Source: an uncultured Sulfitobacter sp.
GTDB taxonomy: Bacteria > Pseudomonadota > Alphaproteobacteria > Rhodobacterales > Rhodobacteraceae
Direction: 5' to 3'
DNA length: 64,000 bases
Assembly: GCF_947500075.1 (NCBI RefSeq)
Contig: NZ_CANMQS010000004.1
Coordinates: forward strand, 124,001-188,000
The notes under the pieces are model-generated. The model searched no databases. It saw nothing but the letters and a program-made list of their open reading frames with translations, and was not told the DNA's origin. A program made the translations under genes and the position numbers. Shown piece after piece: positions 55,510 to 63,442 of this stretch (position 1 is the first letter of the stretch; every line of letters begins with the position of its first letter).

Positions 55510-56028
55510 ATGGAAATGACAGGCTCCCGCGTGATCGCAGCCGACCGCGATACGGTTTGGGCGGCTTTGTTAAGCCCCGACGTCCTGAAAGAATGTGTGC
55601 CGGGGTGCCAGTCGCTGGAAGGCTCCGCCGATGACGGGTTCACTGCAACGGTGGTGCAAAAGGTCGGCCCGGTCAAAGCGACGTTCAAAGGTGTGGTCAC
55701 GCTGCAAGACCGTCTGCCCCCCGACAGCCTCACGCTGAGCGGTGAAGGCAAAGGCGGGGCGGCTGGCTTTGCCAAAGGGGCCGCCAAGGTCACCCTGAGC
55801 GAGGACGAAGGCGGCACTTTGCTTGAATACAACGTCGATGCAAAGGTCGGCGGCAAGCTCGCTCAGCTGGGCAGCCGGATCATCGACGGCTTTGCCCGCA
55901 AGATGGCAGACCAGTTCTTTGAGAAATTCCAGCAGGCCATCGAAGGGCCTGCTGACGCGGAAGACAACGCGGATACATCCGAAGACGCCCCCAAGAAAGG
56001 GTGGTTCAAGAAGATCGTATCCGGTTGA
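55510..56028 (+). CDS. coxG: CoxG-like SRPBCC protein
   Basis: This 172-residue protein has an SRPBCC fold of the CoxG type: MEMTGSRVIAADRDTVWAAL, then CVPGCQSLEG and a long amphipathic tail ending in a Lys-rich helix (KKGWFKKIVSG). In CO dehydrogenase clusters CoxG helps recruit the enzyme to the membrane. The Gly-Gly-Ala-Ala-Gly linkers are usual in the family. GGAGG lies before the ATG. It leads the cox cluster. Confidence 0.85.
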   Translation: MEMTGSRVIAADRDTVWAALLSPDVLKECVPGCQSLEGSADDGFTATVVQKVGPVKATFKGVVTLQDRLPPDSLTLSGEGKGGAAGFAKGAAKVTLSEDEGGTLLEYNVDAKVGGKLAQLGSRIIDGFARKMADQFFEKFQQAIEGPADAEDNADTSEDAPKKGWFKKIVSG

Positions 56029-56065
56029 AAACACTTAGAAGAAAAGTAACGGGAGGAAGATACCA

Positions 56066-56551
56066 ATGACCAAGGTCACAATGACCGTAAACGGCAAGGA
56101 GATGTCTGGCGACGTCGAAGGCCGCACCCTGCTGTCAGGGTTTCTGCGCGATGATCTGGGCCTGACCGGCACGCACATCGGCTGCGACACCAGCCAGTGC
56201 GGTGCCTGCGTGGTGCACGTCAACGGCGTTGCCGTAAAATCCTGCGCGATGTTCGCCAGCGAAGCCGACGGTGCCGAGATCAGCACAATCGAAGGTCAGG
56301 CGAATGCCGACGGATCCCTGAACGTGATCCAGCAGGCCTTTCAGGATCACCACGGCCTCCAGTGCGGTTTCTGCACCCCCGGCATGGTGATGTCCGCAGC
56401 GGCGCTGCTCAAGGAAAATCCCAAGCCGACAGAGCAGGAAGTGCGCGACTACCTTGAAGGCAACATCTGCCGCTGCACGGGCTATCATAACATCGTCAAG
56501 TCGATCATGGCCGCATCCGGTCAGGACGTCGGCGCGATCGCTGCGGAATAG
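56066..56551 (+). CDS. coxS: Aerobic CO dehydrogenase-like small [2Fe-2S] subunit
   Basis: This 161-residue ferredoxin-like subunit holds two [2Fe-2S] clusters: the plant-type [16 protein letters not shown] with the next Cys (VKSCAMF), and the alpha-helical [12 protein letters not shown] with [14 protein letters not shown]. It passes electrons from the molybdenum site in CoxL to FAD in CoxM. The gene is followed two bases later by an unusual VOC gene before coxL. Confidence 0.95.
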   Translation: MTKVTMTVNGKEMSGDVEGRTLLSGFLRDDLGLTGTHIGCDTSQCGACVVHVNGVAVKSCAMFASEADGAEISTIEGQANADGSLNVIQQAFQDHHGLQCGFCTPGMVMSAAALLKENPKPTEQEVRDYLEGNICRCTGYHNIVKSIMAASGQDVGAIAAE

Positions 56552-56553
56552 GC

Positions 56554-56889
56554 GTGGCAGGCCCGGACTTCATTGAAATCGGCACGGATGATCCCGCCAG
56601 CACCACGGCGTTCTTTACGTCCGTGATGGATTGGGAGTGGACCGACATGGGCGCGGGGCAGGGTGGCTACTTCACCGATGGCACCCGCAAGGTCGGCATG
56701 CACGAAGAAGGCACGCCCTGCATGGTGCCCTATCTGTCCGTCGACAACATCGAAGTCATGGTCGCACGTGTGAAATCCGCAGGCGGCAGCCTGATGGGGG
56801 AAATCGCAGATGCCCCCGGCTTTGGCCGCTTTGCAACCTGTATCGATCCGCGCGGTGTGCGGTTCGGACTGCATCAAGATCAAGAATAG
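56554..56889 (+). CDS. VOC/glyoxalase family protein inside the cox operon
   Basis: This 111-residue single-domain VOC protein has the beta-alpha-beta-beta-beta pattern (FIEIGTDDPASTTAFFTSVM, VPYLSVDNIEVMVARVKSAGG, then FATCIDPRGVRFGLHQ). Glyoxalase-like proteins bind metals and small substrates, and this one has no obvious full set of ligands. It starts with GTG two bases after coxS and lies between coxS and coxL, where standard form II clusters are contiguous. Its role in the complex or its substrate handling is open. Confidence 0.8.
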   Translation: MAGPDFIEIGTDDPASTTAFFTSVMDWEWTDMGAGQGGYFTDGTRKVGMHEEGTPCMVPYLSVDNIEVMVARVKSAGGSLMGEIADAPGFGRFATCIDPRGVRFGLHQDQE

Positions 56890-56973
56890 GGACCGGCAGC
56901 CGCACAGGCTGATCCAGGGGCCCAAATCAACCCAACAGGTGCACCACGGGTGTGCCGCAAATGGAGGAATACA

Positions 56974-59340
56974 ATGCCCAAAGATTCAGGCATCGGCGCA
57001 TCACCCAAGCGCCGCGAAGACATCCGGTTCCTGACCGGTGTCGGCAATTACACCGATGACATCAACCGCCCCGGTCAGGCCTATATGCACGTGCTGCGCT
57101 CCGACATGGCGCATGCCCGCATCAAGAACATCGACACCGCTGCGGCAATGGCCATGCCCGGCGTGATCCACATCTTCACCGGTGATGACTTTGAAGCCAT
57201 CGGCGGCATCCCCTGCGGCTGGCAGGTCACCGACCGTTTCGGCGAAGTGATGAAAGAACCCAAGCACCCCGTTCTGGCCCATGGCAAGGTCCGCCACGTG
57301 GGCGACCCGATCTGCGCGATTGTGGCCGAAACGCTGGCCGAAGCCCGCGATGCCGCAGAAGCCATTGAGCTTGACCTCGAAGAACTGCCCGCCGTGATCA
57401 ACATGGCCGATGCGCTCGAAAGCGGGTCCGCCACCGTGCATGACGAACTGGGCGACAACCTCTGCTATGACTGGGGTTTTGTTGAGGAAAACAAGGAAGC
57501 CGTGGACGAGGCGATCAAGAACGCCGCCCATGTGACAACCGTGGAACTGATCAACAACCGTCTGGTGCCGAACCCCATGGAAGCACGGGTGGCGATTGGT
57601 GAATATGACCGCGCGGGCGACATGTCCACGCTCTACACCACCTCGCAGAACCCGCATGTGATCCGCCTTCTGATGGGCGCTTTCGTGCTCGGCATTCCAG
57701 AGCACAAGCTGCGTGTCGTGGCCCCCGACGTAGGCGGTGGTTTCGGCTCCAAGATCTACCACTACGCCGAAGAGGCCCTGTGTACCTTCGCCGCCAAAAC
57801 GCTCAAACGCCCGGTCAAATGGGTCTCAACCCGGACCGAAGCGTTCATGTCGGACGCTCATGCGCGTGACCACGTGACCAAGATCGAACTGGCGCTGGAT
57901 GCGGACAACAACTTCACCGCTGTGCGCACCAACACGCTGGCCAACATGGGCGCGTACCTGTCGACCTTCGCGCCAAGCATTCCCACATGGCTGCACGGCA
58001 CGCTGATGGCAGGCAACTACAAGACGCCGCTGGTCTACGTGAACGTCCGTGCGGTGTTTACCAACACCGTGCCGGTGGATGCTTACCGCGGGGCCGGACG
58101 GCCCGAAGCGACCTATCAGCTGGAGCGTGTCATCGACAAGGCAGCGCGTGAGCTGGGCGTTGATCCGTTCGAACTGCGGCGTCAGAACTTCGTCACCGAA
58201 TTCCCCTACCAGACCCCTGTGGCGGTTGAGTATGATTCCGGTGACTTCCACCGGCTGGTGGACAAACTGGAAAAGAGCGCGGATTTCGGCGGTTTCGCCG
58301 CACGTCGCGCGGAAAGCGAAAAGAAGGGGCTGCTGCGCGGCCTCGGCGTCAACTGCTTTATCGAGGCCTGCGGCATCGCGCCGTCCAACCTCGTGGGGCA
58401 ACTCGGCGCGCGCGCGGGTCTTTATGAATCCGCTACCGTGCGGGTCAATGCCACAGGCGGCATCGTCGTCATGACCGGCAGCCACAGCCACGGTCAGGGT
58501 CACGAGACGGTCTTCCCGCAGGTGATCTCCGAGATGATCGGCATTGACGAAAGCATGGTGGAAATTGTGCACGGCGACACCGCCAACACACCGATGGGCA
58601 TGGGCACCTATGGCTCCCGCTCCATCGCGGTGGGCGGTCCTGCCATGGTCCGTGCCACGGAAAAGATCATCAACAAGGCCAAGAAGATCGCGGCTCACCT
58701 GATGGAGGCTTCTGAGGCGGATATTGAGTTGAAAGACGGCGCCTTCAGCGTTGCAGGCACGGACAAGTCGGTTGCCTGGGGCGATGTGACACTGGCAGCT
58801 TACGTTCCGCACAACTATCCGCTCGAAGACATCGAACCGGGTCTGGAGGAAACGGCATTCTACGATCCCGCCAACTTCACCTATCCTGCCGGTGCCTATG
58901 CCTGCGAAGTGGAAGTCGATCCCGACACCGGTAAAGTCACCATCGCCAAGTTCACCACAGCCGATGACTTCGGCAACGTCGTGAACCCGATGATCGTTGA
59001 GGGGCAGGTCCACGGCGGTCTGACCCAGGGCATCGGTCAGGCGTTGATGGAAAACGCAGCCTACGATGAGAACGGCCAACTGCTCAGCGCGTCCTACATG
59101 GATTACGCGATGCCGCGCGCGGCGGATGTGCCGAACTTCACCGTCGATCACACCAACGGGACGCCCTGTACGCACAACCCGCTGGGCGTGAAAGGCTGTG
59201 GGGAGGCGGGTGCCATCGGCTCCACCCCCACAGTGGTGAACGCGGTGCTGGATGCGATGTATTCAGGTGGTCACAAGGTGGACCACATCGACATGCCCGT
59301 GTCTCCGTCCCGCGTTTGGGCGGCGATGCAAAAGGGCTGA
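56974..59340 (+). CDS. coxL: Form II CO dehydrogenase-like large subunit (molybdopterin)
   Basis: This 788-residue xanthine-oxidase-family subunit has a [10 protein letters not shown] region and the active-site loop AYRGAGR (residues 370-376), the signature of form II CoxL. True CO-oxidising form I enzymes carry AYxCSFR. The C-terminal [12 protein letters not shown] carries the catalytic Glu. Form II enzymes are widespread in roseobacters, and their CO activity is doubtful; other aldehydes or heterocycles are possible substrates. GGAGG lies before the ATG at 56974. The order is coxS-VOC-coxL-coxM. Confidence 0.93.
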   Translation: MPKDSGIGASPKRREDIRFLTGVGNYTDDINRPGQAYMHVLRSDMAHARIKNIDTAAAMAMPGVIHIFTGDDFEAIGGIPCGWQVTDRFGEVMKEPKHPVLAHGKVRHVGDPICAIVAETLAEARDAAEAIELDLEELPAVINMADALESGSATVHDELGDNLCYDWGFVEENKEAVDEAIKNAAHVTTVELINNRLVPNPMEARVAIGEYDRAGDMSTLYTTSQNPHVIRLLMGAFVLGIPEHKLRVVAPDVGGGFGSKIYHYAEEALCTFAAKTLKRPVKWVSTRTEAFMSDAHARDHVTKIELALDADNNFTAVRTNTLANMGAYLSTFAPSIPTWLHGTLMAGNYKTPLVYVNVRAVFTNTVPVDAYRGAGRPEATYQLERVIDKAARELGVDPFELRRQNFVTEFPYQTPVAVEYDSGDFHRLVDKLEKSADFGGFAARRAESEKKGLLRGLGVNCFIEACGIAPSNLVGQLGARAGLYESATVRVNATGGIVVMTGSHSHGQGHETVFPQVISEMIGIDESMVEIVHGDTANTPMGMGTYGSRSIAVGGPAMVRATEKIINKAKKIAAHLMEASEADIELKDGAFSVAGTDKSVAWGDVTLAAYVPHNYPLEDIEPGLEETAFYDPANFTYPAGAYACEVEVDPDTGKVTIAKFTTADDFGNVVNPMIVEGQVHGGLTQGIGQALMENAAYDENGQLLSASYMDYAMPRAADVPNFTVDHTNGTPCTHNPLGVKGCGEAGAIGSTPTVVNAVLDAMYSGGHKVDHIDMPVSPSRVWAAMQKG

Positions 59341-59454
59341 GCTTGCTGATCTGCCCCGCGCGCCACACCGGGCGCGGGGCAGGGCACAGAATGATATTTC
59401 GCCCTGTCCCCCTTCCACAACGGGATGCAGGCAGGGAGATGAAAGGAACAACTG

Positions 59455-60237
59455 ATGTATAACTTCGACTTCGAAAAACCCTCCAGCGTTGCTGACGCCG
59501 TGGCCGCACTGGGCGCGGAAGACGCGCAGGCGCTGGGCGGCGGGCAGACGATGATCCCGACGCTGAAACAGCGTCTGGCCAGCCCGTCCAAGCTGGTCAG
59601 CCTCACCGGCATTGCCGACATGAAAGGCGTCTCCGCCAGCGGTGGCGCGATCAAGATCGGCGGGGCCACAACCCACGCCACCGTCGCGGCAGAGGCAGGC
59701 AGCTATCCCGCCCTCGCCGAAACCGCCAGCCACATCGGCGACCCGGCAGTCCGCAACCGCGGCACCATCGGTGGGTCACTGGCCAACAACGACCCCTCCG
59801 CCTGCTACCCTGCGGCGGCGCTTGGGTCTGGCGCGACGATCACCACCAACACCCGCGACATCGCGGCGGATGACTACTTTCAGGGCATGTTCACCACCGC
59901 ACTGGACGAAGGTGAGATCATCACGGCTGTCACCTTCCCGATCCCGGAAAAGGCCAACTACCAAAAGTTCGTCCAGCCCGCGTCGCGTTTCGCATTGGTC
60001 GGCGTCTTCGTCGCCAAATACGCCGACGGCGTCCGCGTGGCCGTGACGGGTGCTTCCAACGACGGTGTCTTCCGCTGGGCAGAGGCCGAAGCGGCCCTGT
60101 CGTCCAACTTCTCCGCAAGCGCGCTCGACGGTCTTGCGGCGTCTGGCGACATGATCAGCGACCTGCACGGCACGGCCGAGTACCGCGCGCATCTGGTGGG
60201 CGTGCTGACCAAACGGGCGGTTGCTGCGGCGGCTTGA
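59455..60237 (+). CDS. coxM: CO dehydrogenase-like FAD-binding medium subunit
   Basis: This 260-residue protein of the molybdopterin dehydrogenase FAD family has the FAD-binding GGGQTMIPTLKQRLASP and a second motif HIGDPAVRNRGTIGGSLANNDPSACYP. It accepts electrons from CoxS and passes them on, probably to quinone. It is the last gene of the cluster and is followed by a clear terminator. Confidence 0.95.
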   Translation: MYNFDFEKPSSVADAVAALGAEDAQALGGGQTMIPTLKQRLASPSKLVSLTGIADMKGVSASGGAIKIGGATTHATVAAEAGSYPALAETASHIGDPAVRNRGTIGGSLANNDPSACYPAAALGSGATITTNTRDIAADDYFQGMFTTALDEGEIITAVTFPIPEKANYQKFVQPASRFALVGVFVAKYADGVRVAVTGASNDGVFRWAEAEAALSSNFSASALDGLAASGDMISDLHGTAEYRAHLVGVLTKRAVAAAA

Positions 60238-60257
60238 TCTGTAGGGTTTGAAATGAG

Positions 60258-60288
60258 AAAGCCGCTCCCGGTTGGGGGCGGCTTTTTT
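60258..60288 (+). terminator. Intrinsic terminator of the cox operon
   Basis: AAAGCCGC (60258-60265) pairs with GCGGCTTT (60278-60285), extended by TCCC/GGGG pairing around a short loop, and is followed by Ts through 60288. It lies 21 bases after the coxM stop. Confidence 0.9.
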
Positions 60289-60374
60289 GTAGATGCATGA
60301 TGGAGGAGGGGAAGCGGCAAGGTCTGTTGTGCGGGACGAAGTGAGCTTTCGCTGCGACCGCACGAACGACCGCT

Positions 60375-61577
60375 TTAATCAGTCGCCCCTTGTGTCGCGG
60401 TTTGCCTGAGCCACGATGCCCAGATGGCGAAACCCAAGCCCAAGCCGGATGCGGCGAGCATCAATGTAAGGAGCGTTTGCGCGCCATTGCTTTCGGTCAC
60501 GGATGTGCCTGTCACCGCAGTCAAAATGGCACCTCCAGCAACGATCAACGCGCCACTTAGCCCTGCGGCACTGCCCGCAAGTTCCGGTCGCACGGACATC
60601 GCGCCAGCATTGCTACCGGGCATTGTGATCCCATTTCCGAGGCCCACGAATATCGTGCTCGCAAAGAAGATTTGTGGCGATGTATTGCCCAAAGCCAAGA
60701 CGAGCAGACCTCCAACAAGACCGATGCAGGCTATGATCCGGCCCGCAATCATCATGGTTGTCGGCTCAAAGCCTTTGCCAAAACGCCCGGCAATGAAGCC
60801 GCCCAACATGAACCCGACCGTTATTGTTCCTATGTAGAATCCAAGCTCCGCCGTCGAAATTTCAAAGACGGTTTGAGCGACAAGCGGAGCGCCCGTTAGG
60901 AAGATGTAGAACGCACCAACCGAGAACGTGCCGCAGAGTGCGTAAGCCCAGAACTGCGGCTCGCGCAAAAGGGATGTCGTGCCAGGCACCGGCGTGCCAG
61001 GATCGCTGTCCCGGTCCCGCTTGGTCTCGCCCAAGTCCAGCCAACATAAAATAAGCAGACCAAACCCGCACGCGGCATAGAACATAAAGATGGATCGCCA
61101 TCCCAGAAAGGTGTCCAACACACCTCCTAACATCGGACCAACCATCGGGGCGATTGCCATGGCCATGCCGATGTAACCGATCAAACTCACGGCCTCTCGC
61201 TCTGATCTCGTGTCCCGGACGATGGCGAGAGACAGGGCGTATCCGCCGATTATCCCGCCTTGAAGCATCCGGAAAAACAAAAACACCTCAACGCGTTGAG
61301 CAAGAGCGCAGCCCACCGATGCAAATGCAAAGACCAGCAACGCTCCCAATAGGACTGGCCGTCTGCCAATCCGGTCTGACAGCGGGCCAATGACCAGTTG
61401 GATTATGGCAGTTATCGCTAGATACCCAGAGACCGCCCAGCTCACCGTTCCATAGTCTGTTTCGAGATCGACGGCGATGTTCGCTAGCGAAGGCAAGAAC
61501 ATATTGAGAGACATAGGCGAGAACCCAGTCAGGAGGATCAGTGTGATCAAATGCGGTGGTGTTTTTGGGCGGTACAT
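60375..61577 (-). CDS. MFS drug efflux transporter, Bcr/CflA type
   Basis: This 400-residue transporter has 12 hydrophobic segments. The MFS motif between helices 2 and 3 is GPLSDRIGRRPVLLGALL, and an early segment reads SPMSLNMFLPSLANIAVDL, which resembles Bcr/CflA multidrug exporters (relatives include CmlA and FloR). Substrates could be chloramphenicol-like or other ribosome-targeting compounds, but that is inferred. The Shine-Dalgarno is weak, and a leader peptide and terminator lie directly upstream. GC content looks lower than in cox or the downstream genes, suggesting acquisition. Confidence 0.88.
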   Translation of the reverse strand: MYRPKTPPHLITLILLTGFSPMSLNMFLPSLANIAVDLETDYGTVSWAVSGYLAITAIIQLVIGPLSDRIGRRPVLLGALLVFAFASVGCALAQRVEVFLFFRMLQGGIIGGYALSLAIVRDTRSEREAVSLIGYIGMAMAIAPMVGPMLGGVLDTFLGWRSIFMFYAACGFGLLILCWLDLGETKRDRDSDPGTPVPGTTSLLREPQFWAYALCGTFSVGAFYIFLTGAPLVAQTVFEISTAELGFYIGTITVGFMLGGFIAGRFGKGFEPTTMMIAGRIIACIGLVGGLLVLALGNTSPQIFFASTIFVGLGNGITMPGSNAGAMSVRPELAGSAAGLSGALIVAGGAILTAVTGTSVTESNGAQTLLTLMLAASGLGLGFAIWASWLRQTATQGATD

Positions 61578-61602
61578 TTTGAATGTTCTCAGCTCTAGAA
61601 AC

Positions 61603-61629
61603 AAAAAAGCCCCCGAAGATTTCGGGGGC
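61603..61629 (-). terminator. Leader terminator/attenuator upstream of the MFS gene
   Basis: On the minus strand GCCCCCGAA (61629 to 61621) pairs with TTCGGGGGC (61617 to 61609) through a three-base loop and is followed by six Ts at 61608-61603, 26 bases before the transporter start. The 5' arm's first three bases (GCC) overlap a competing 9-bp pairing with the leader coding region (61663-61671 with 61627-61635), which would act as an antiterminator. Confidence 0.8.
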
Positions 61630-61654
61630 ACATGGAAACAGATATGGGAAACCC

Positions 61655-61705
61655 TTATCGGACCATGTACCTCTTGCTTACTACGACGACGAATTTAACG
61701 GTCAT
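61655..61705 (-). CDS. Valine-rich leader peptide upstream of the MFS gene
   Basis: This 16-codon ORF encodes MTVKFVVVVSKRYMVR, with four consecutive valines (GTC GTC GTA GTA) and basic residues near the end. A strong Shine-Dalgarno (GAGGAG, six bases before ATG) supports its translation. Codons AGG-TAC-ATG-G (61671 to 61663) pair with CCATGTGCC (61635 to 61627), a sequence overlapping the terminator's 5' arm. This suggests ribosome-position-dependent attenuation of the downstream transporter. A matching -35/-10 (TTGCCT, 17 bp, TACGCT) lies upstream but is weak. Confidence 0.72.
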   Translation of the reverse strand: MTVKFVVVVSKRYMVR

Positions 61706-61881
61706 GGTCTTCTCCTCTGATGATTAGCGTAGTCAGACAGTTCTACCTAGGCAATCTGAAAAGCTGCCGTTGGTGAAACATGCGGCGTCGGACACTACAG
61801 ACTCAAACCCGCCCTGCCGCACCGCCCTTGCGCCTCACCCCGTAGGGTGCGCATTCACTGCACCACAAGCACCAACACCCG

Positions 61882-62259
61882 TCACTCTGCATCCACCCCA
61901 TGCCGCTCCAAAACCTCCAACGGCACCACCTCCAGCGCGCGGCGGTGTGTTGCCGCCAGATGCACCTTCGGCCCACACCCTTCCTCCGCTGCCTGCAAGA
62001 ACCGTCCCGCACACAGGCACCAGGGATCACCCGGTTTCAAACCGGCAAACCCAAACGCGGGGTTCGGCGTGCTCAGGTCATTCCCCACATATTTGGAGAA
62101 CGCCAGAAACTCCGCCGTCATCACGGCACAGACCGTATGGCTGCCCTGATCGGCAGCACAGGTGTTGCAATGCCCGTCGCGGAAAAACCCCGTCACCGGA
62201 TCCATCCCGCACAAGGCCAGCGGCTCACCCAGCACGTTCACACTCTCATCCGGTTCCAT
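61882..62259 (-). CDS. DUF2237 family protein
   Basis: This 125-residue protein shows the DUF2237 pattern: NVLGEPLALCGMDPVTGFFRDGHCNT, HTVCAVMTAEFLAFS, LKPGDPWCLCAGRF and a C-terminal VPLEVLERHGV. Six conserved Cys (two as CLC) suggest metal or disulfide chemistry. The family is uncharacterised. AGGAGG lies ten bases before the ATG at 62259. The gene is 17 bp downstream of the serine hydrolase on the same strand. Confidence 0.88.
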   Translation of the reverse strand: MEPDESVNVLGEPLALCGMDPVTGFFRDGHCNTCAADQGSHTVCAVMTAEFLAFSKYVGNDLSTPNPAFGFAGLKPGDPWCLCAGRFLQAAEEGCGPKVHLAATHRRALEVVPLEVLERHGVDAE

Positions 62260-62276
62260 CGGCTTTCGCCCTCCTG

Positions 62277-63440
62277 TCACAGGTTCTGCGCGATCTCGCG
62301 GAAGATCGCCACGTTCTGATCCGCCACGCCCGCGTCGCGGAATTTGCGGTCTGCCGCGTTGGTGGCAATCACCACGCCCCGCGCGCGGTCGATATAGATG
62401 TACTGCCCGTAGATGCCACGCGCCATGAATTCTCCGGGTGCGGCCCCCACGGGGATCCACCACTGATACCCATATCCAACAGCCCCCTCCGGGGTCGGCG
62501 CGCTGGGCAGGGTTGACGCGTCGATCCAATCCGCAGGCACGATCTGCTGCCCCTGCCACTGCCCGCCTTGCGCAATCATCTGGCCAAAGCGCGCATAATC
62601 CCGCGTGCTCAGGTTCAGCCCGCCCAGCACAAAGGCGGTTCCAACCCCGTCTGTCAGGTAATAGGGCGTGTGCTCCAACCCCAGCGGCGCAATGACCTTT
62701 TCGCTGAGCAAGTCGGCAATGGGCCGTCCGCTGGCCCCGCGCACCACCATGCCCACCACATGCGTGTCGATGGAGACGTATTTCCATGTCTCTCCCGGTG
62801 CCGCGAAGGAGGCGGTCAGACCGGCTGCAAATTCATCCATCTTGCCGCCCAAAGCCAAGACACGGCCCATGCGGTTGATGTCCGAGTTCTGATCAAGGTA
62901 GTCCTCGTCAAAGAGAACCCCGCTTGTCATCTGCAACACATTGCGCAGGGTCGCGCCGTCATAGGCGCCGCCTTTCAGCGCAGGCGCATATTGCGTGACC
63001 GGGACGTCGAGGCTCTCAATCGTGCCGTCTGCCACCAACTGCCCCACCAGTACGGACAGAAAGCTCTTTGCCATGGACCAGCTGATCCGCAGATCATCCG
63101 CGCCCGTGCCTTTGTAATACTCCTCAAAAACGATCTCCCCGTCCTTGAGCACCACCAACGCAGTCACATCACGGTCTTCGACCCAGGCCCCCACACTGAC
63201 GGGCAATTCGGTCTCCGGCCCATAGGGGAGCTCCACCGTCGGCCCATCGCCGCGCGGCACGCCCACGGTCAGAAACGCCGCCCGCATGTTGGAGAAATTG
63301 CCCACGATGTTGTCTTCGAAAAACAACGTGCGCACCGCCCAAAGCCGTTTGATCTCTTCCTGTTTCCAGATGCCCACGGCCCCGATGGCCAACACCAGAA
63401 CCAGCACCAGCCGCAAGGCCCACTTCAACACACGCCGCAT
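62277..63440 (-). CDS. Serine hydrolase, beta-lactamase class C-like
   Basis: This 387-residue protein has an N-terminal membrane anchor or signal (WALRLVLVLVLAIGAVGIW) and the penicillin-binding-protein-like nucleophile motif SMAK (Ser122 and Lys125). The YGYQWW segment near the end supports the class C/EstB-like serine hydrolase fold. Such proteins may be esterases, peptidases or lactamases acting in the periplasm. It is probably not a true antibiotic-resistance lactamase. It is followed by DUF2237 and preceded two bases upstream by DUF2332. Confidence 0.88.
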   Translation of the reverse strand: MRRVLKWALRLVLVLVLAIGAVGIWKQEEIKRLWAVRTLFFEDNIVGNFSNMRAAFLTVGVPRGDGPTVELPYGPETELPVSVGAWVEDRDVTALVVLKDGEIVFEEYYKGTGADDLRISWSMAKSFLSVLVGQLVADGTIESLDVPVTQYAPALKGGAYDGATLRNVLQMTSGVLFDEDYLDQNSDINRMGRVLALGGKMDEFAAGLTASFAAPGETWKYVSIDTHVVGMVVRGASGRPIADLLSEKVIAPLGLEHTPYYLTDGVGTAFVLGGLNLSTRDYARFGQMIAQGGQWQGQQIVPADWIDASTLPSAPTPEGAVGYGYQWWIPVGAAPGEFMARGIYGQYIYIDRARGVVIATNAADRKFRDAGVADQNVAIFREIAQNL

Positions 63441-63442
63441 AC

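Noticed and set aside
61578..61631. Longer N-terminus for the MFS transporter beginning inside the terminator
   Set aside because: The extra residues encode the terminator hairpin and have no Shine-Dalgarno; the ATG at 61577 fits the family.
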